Assembly: GCA_022702545.1 (NCBI GenBank)
Contig: JAHRBC010000001.1
Coordinates: forward strand, 8,370,001-8,434,000
Direction: 5' to 3'
Length of the DNA: 64,000 nucleotides
Source of the DNA: Phycomyces nitens
Taxonomy: Eukaryota > Mucoromycota > Mucoromycetes > Mucorales > Phycomycetaceae
The notes below the pieces were generated by a model, which made no database searches, was not told where the DNA came from, and saw nothing but the letters and a program-made list of their open reading frames with translations. Below are positions 61,112 to 64,000 of this stretch, piece after piece; the stretch's first letter is position 1; every line of letters starts with the position of its first letter. The position numbers and the translations under genes are program-made.

Positions 61112-63929
61112 TTAAGCATATATTTTTTTAGGTAAAGGGATAACCAGTATCTTCTTTACATTATTTTGGGTCATATGTTCAGCCAGTGCTACTTCTAACA
61201 GAATGCGATGTACAGGCACAATACTGTGGTAGTTGGCTGGAGAAAATTGTGGCCTACAAATGTCAACACTTTCATGTTCTCTTGTACGCTCGGAATCAAA
61301 GACAAACCAGCGAACGTACGCGAAAACATGTTGCTTATTGTGATGACGATTTAGTCGGCCATGAGACATAGGGGGCATAGACTGGGAATGGACAAACATA
61401 TATTGAATCTCGCCTGTGTACGCAGTCGGATTTTCGTCGTCATTTCCAGAGAACAGAGCTTGAACATAAGAACCATGACCGACAGTACCCTTCTTGCCTT
61501 TGTATGACTGGCCAAGGAGATTGATAGACGCGATCTTGCATATTTGGTTGTCAACAAAATACGGCGAAGATGAGGCATGTCGGTAATCCACTAAATCTGG
61601 CTTTGCATATACGAGCTTATAGTGTTCCAAGAGATAGGGATATTCAAGGTCGTTCATTGATTCATACGGTTTCATAGAGAGTGGCAACGCAGAAGGAGGG
61701 AGAGGTTCGTTGCCTTTGATAGAGAGTGGATTCATAGAGGCTTGCATAAATGCTCTCAACCGGAAAGGGCCTTGAGACATGGCATAGGAGGGGGCATAGG
61801 AGGAGGCATGGGAGGAGGCATGGGATGGGGTATAGGATGGGGCATAGGAGGAGGAGGTAAGCTTGGACATAAAGGGGCGGAAGGGGGTTTGACTGGGACA
61901 TTGAAGAACAGAAGATACATAATCGCCCTTGTATGCATCATTAATAAAGTTCTTCATGTAGGTGGACTCAAAGCCGTCTCGTCTGTTGGTCTTGATGTTT
62001 TTTAACAATCCATTGTATCTCTCAAATGAAAACAGCCAATAACCGTACACTGGTCCAAAATCACGAATAATGGTATGAAGATGAAGGTGTAGGTGCATGT
62101 TACAAGTGAGAAGATTCGCAGGATATAGGGACTGACATCTTCGACCGAACGTTTCCAGGAAATCGTGGGCATCGGTTGCCTCAGAAAACGAGATTGCTGG
62201 CTTGACCAAAAGGCGGCAGGCATCAACGAAGCTGATCCAGTTGTTGAAGTTGTCAGGAGGGAGCACACCTTTCAACAGGACTGGAGAGTATACGAGGACC
62301 CAGGACTTCCACTCGTCTGCTTTCATGTAGGAAAAGCCTTTTCCGATCTTGCCTTTGAGGACAGCATAATCGGCCGGCAGAACCATAGACTCGGCAGTCT
62401 TTTGCATGGCAGCAAGATCACGGTCTGTGATCAGGCCATCGTCAATCCACCTCTCGACCATTTGCTTGGCCGTACCCAAGAAGAGATTGTGCATGGGATC
62501 AATGATCGTGCAGCGAACAACATCAAAGTATCCAAGGCGATGCAACTGGGACCATCGAACGCCATTTTCGATTTCCAGCTGATGCCTTTCTGAGGGCGTA
62601 CTGGCACTCTTCCACACCTCAGCATGCAACTGATTTTCGACACCACTGCGAAGGGACCACTGTGCAGAGTCGAAGCCACGAAAGTCAACGCTGTTTGTTC
62701 CGTCCAAACAAGAGAAACCACGACTACACTTGAAGCATGCATGGGTGCTGTTGTGGGAAGTAAACCCACTTGTCTTTCTGGCAGCTGGAATGTCGCACGC
62801 CACCATAAACAACGCAGCACGGACGGTAACACCTGATGAACACTCGGCAGTTTGCATCTTCACACCAACGTACAGCTCTTCCAAATCGTCCACCAACGGC
62901 TTGAGATAGTGGTTGATCTCGTCAGATTTTGGTTCCTTGGGCCCAGGCATAAGTCCAACAAGAATGATGTTCTCTGCCTTGAATCGCTCAGCCCTAGGAA
63001 GATTGTTGACGGCCAAGTAGATCGCACCACAGGAATAGGTCACCCCATCGAACGGCTGGAACCAGTCAACGTTCAATGTCAGCATGAGAGAACGTGGGTC
63101 TTGGACGAAAGAAACACCATTCGAGTCCTTGAGCTCCTTCCACATGGCGCCGTCATACACATCGCACATCGTGTCTTCGACCTTCAGCTCCTTGTTCCAA
63201 TGGCGGATTCTTGCTTCGAAATCTGGGCGGAGGAAAAACACTCTCAACGCCTGCTTGACAGAATGGTAGTTGTATTGGCGTCTGGCTACCAAAGCACCTG
63301 ATGATGACACCTTCATCAACTGGGAATCGCAAGAGGAACGTGCTCCTGGCTTCTGGAAATCGCACTGAAGGGGAACAGACCCAGCTTCCTCGTACACCTT
63401 GTGACAATCCTGGCACACAACAGATTTCCTTATTCCTTGGGACATGGCTGAAAATCCTGTCATGCGCTGCAGACCAAGCAGGCTTGTGGGCAGTTGGAAA
63501 TCTTGATCATAGATTGTCAAGAGCTTGTTGACAAACTCGATCAAGACAACGGCGCCCTTGTCAACCACATAACGGGATGCAAACAGGACAACAGAAATGG
63601 CGATGAACCTGTGCACTGAGTTTTCAGGCATTTGGGGGGAGGCAAAAGGATCTATTTTAAAATGGAAAATATTAACACCCAATTTTTTAGGCTTTTTCTC
63701 TATTTAACACTGACCTTCACCATCCAACTCCTCAACTTCGATCTCTTCCAAATCGCCCTCGTCGTCATCATCACCACCGTCCATCTCATTCTCATCGGCA
63801 TCGGCATCAGCATCGGCATCGGCATCGGCATTAGCCTCATTGTCAGCACCAATTTCGCCATGATCGGCAAAAGGATCGGCTTCCAAAAACGGCGAGTTCT
63901 CCTGATCACCAAGTACATCTGAGGACCCG
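61112..63929 (-). CDS. E7 gene A: tnp2/DUF4218-like transposase, exon 1 outside the window
   Basis: Visible exons about 63929-63715 (acidic, with a GCATCG hexamer run encoding an Ala-Asp repeat) and 63651-61112 (open, ending VIPLPKKIYA). The zinc-finger exon should lie beyond 64000. Core landmarks: LNVDWFQPFDGVTYSCGAIY, LMPGPKEPKSDEINHYLKPL, ACDIPAARKTSGFTSHNSTH with CFKC, RCTIIDPMHNLFLGTAKQMV and FGPVYGYWLFSFERYNGLLK. A low-complexity Ser/Tyr/Ala/Pro insert (61775-61855, SYAPSYTPSHASSHASSYAP) is specific to this copy and reflects a short tandem repeat. No stop or frameshift seen. It converges on gene B with 145 bp between stops. Confidence 0.92.
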
Positions 63930-64000
63930 ACTTTATGGAACAAGGTAGCCAGATATAGAATATAGTAGTTATTTAGTTTCTATTGCTATGCCAATAAATA

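Larger units (their letters stand above)
51505..64000. mobile_element. E5: CACTA-like transposon, left end only, in the Ty3-like pol
   Basis: Terminus CACTGGAAAAACCCCTCGAT starts at 51505 directly after the RNase H codons, followed by the gene A promoter and first exons. E6 interrupts it at 52086; its remainder lies beyond the window. Expected target duplication: GTA (51502-51504). Confidence 0.85.
52086..64000. mobile_element. E6: CACTA-like transposon, left part, in E5 gene A
   Basis: Terminus CACTGGAAAAATGGGTCTGA at 52086 closely resembles E1's left end. R (-), gene B (+) and most of gene A (-) follow; E7 interrupts gene A at 57192. Expected target duplication: TCC (52083-52085). Confidence 0.88.
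57192..64000. mobile_element. E7: CACTA-like transposon, left part, in E6 gene A
   Basis: Terminus CACTGCAAAAACTGTGGGGT at 57192; GAG (57189-57191) is the expected target duplication. R (-), gene B (+) and nearly all of gene A (-) are inside the window; gene A exon 1 and the right terminus are beyond 64000. 57230-57557 is terminal arm without a gene. Confidence 0.88.

Noticed and set aside
53960..63943. Many 60-160-residue frames antisense to gene A and gene B
   Set aside because: They mirror well-supported coding exons, differ between copies and lack motifs.

Overview
This 64-kb window is an AT-rich fungal region made almost entirely of mobile DNA. I see no ordinary host protein gene; the only clear non-mobile genes are two tRNAs. 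Short GT-AG introns, AATAAA signals, Ty3-type, LINE and Helitron proteins, and the style of the tnp2/DUF4218-like transposases point to a filamentous fungus. I think an early-diverging one (Mucoromycota) most likely, but that rests on remembered protein style, not on a search. || Main result: the window holds seven copies (E1-E7) of one CACTA-like DNA transposon family. Termini begin CACTG[G/C]AAAAA and, where both ends are visible, are flanked by 3-bp target duplications: E1 9807-22630 (ATA), E2 14693-20735 (AAT), E3 27253-37829 (TCT), E4 41306-47425 (TGA). E5 (from 51505), E6 (from 52086) and E7 (from 57192) leave the right edge. Each sufficiently visible copy has the same plan. Gene A (about 945-960 aa transposase; zinc-finger exon, acidic exons, one huge last exon) reads inward from one end. 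Gene B (305-350 aa, four coding exons, unrecognised) reads inward from the other half and converges on A with only 95-145 bp between stop codons. A third spliced unit, R, lies between gene B and its terminus, reads outward, and is built of very short exons. || Layout: 1-2303, a stack of solo LTRs on the minus strand next to a tRNA-Ser relic; 2.6-7.0 kb, a degenerate LINE (minus); 7.06-7.6 kb, tRNA-Ser(GCT), a MITE-like element and tRNA-Trp(CCA); 7.6-9.3 kb, more LTRs; 9331-22775, a solo LTR split by E1, itself split by E2; 23.7-39.6 kb, a decayed Helitron (minus) split by E3 and by another solo LTR, with E3 itself split by an unrelated transposon C; 40.1-47.6 kb, a tnp2-like relic and an unrecognised gene fragment split by E4; 48.5-51.5 kb, a Ty3/gypsy gag-pol cut by E5, cut by E6, cut by E7. 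|| Decay is mild. Every premature stop judged in conserved context looks like a C-to-T change, usually CGA to TGA. The E3 transposase is fully open, as are the B proteins of E1, E2, E4 and E6, so the family may be recently active and able to complement in trans.
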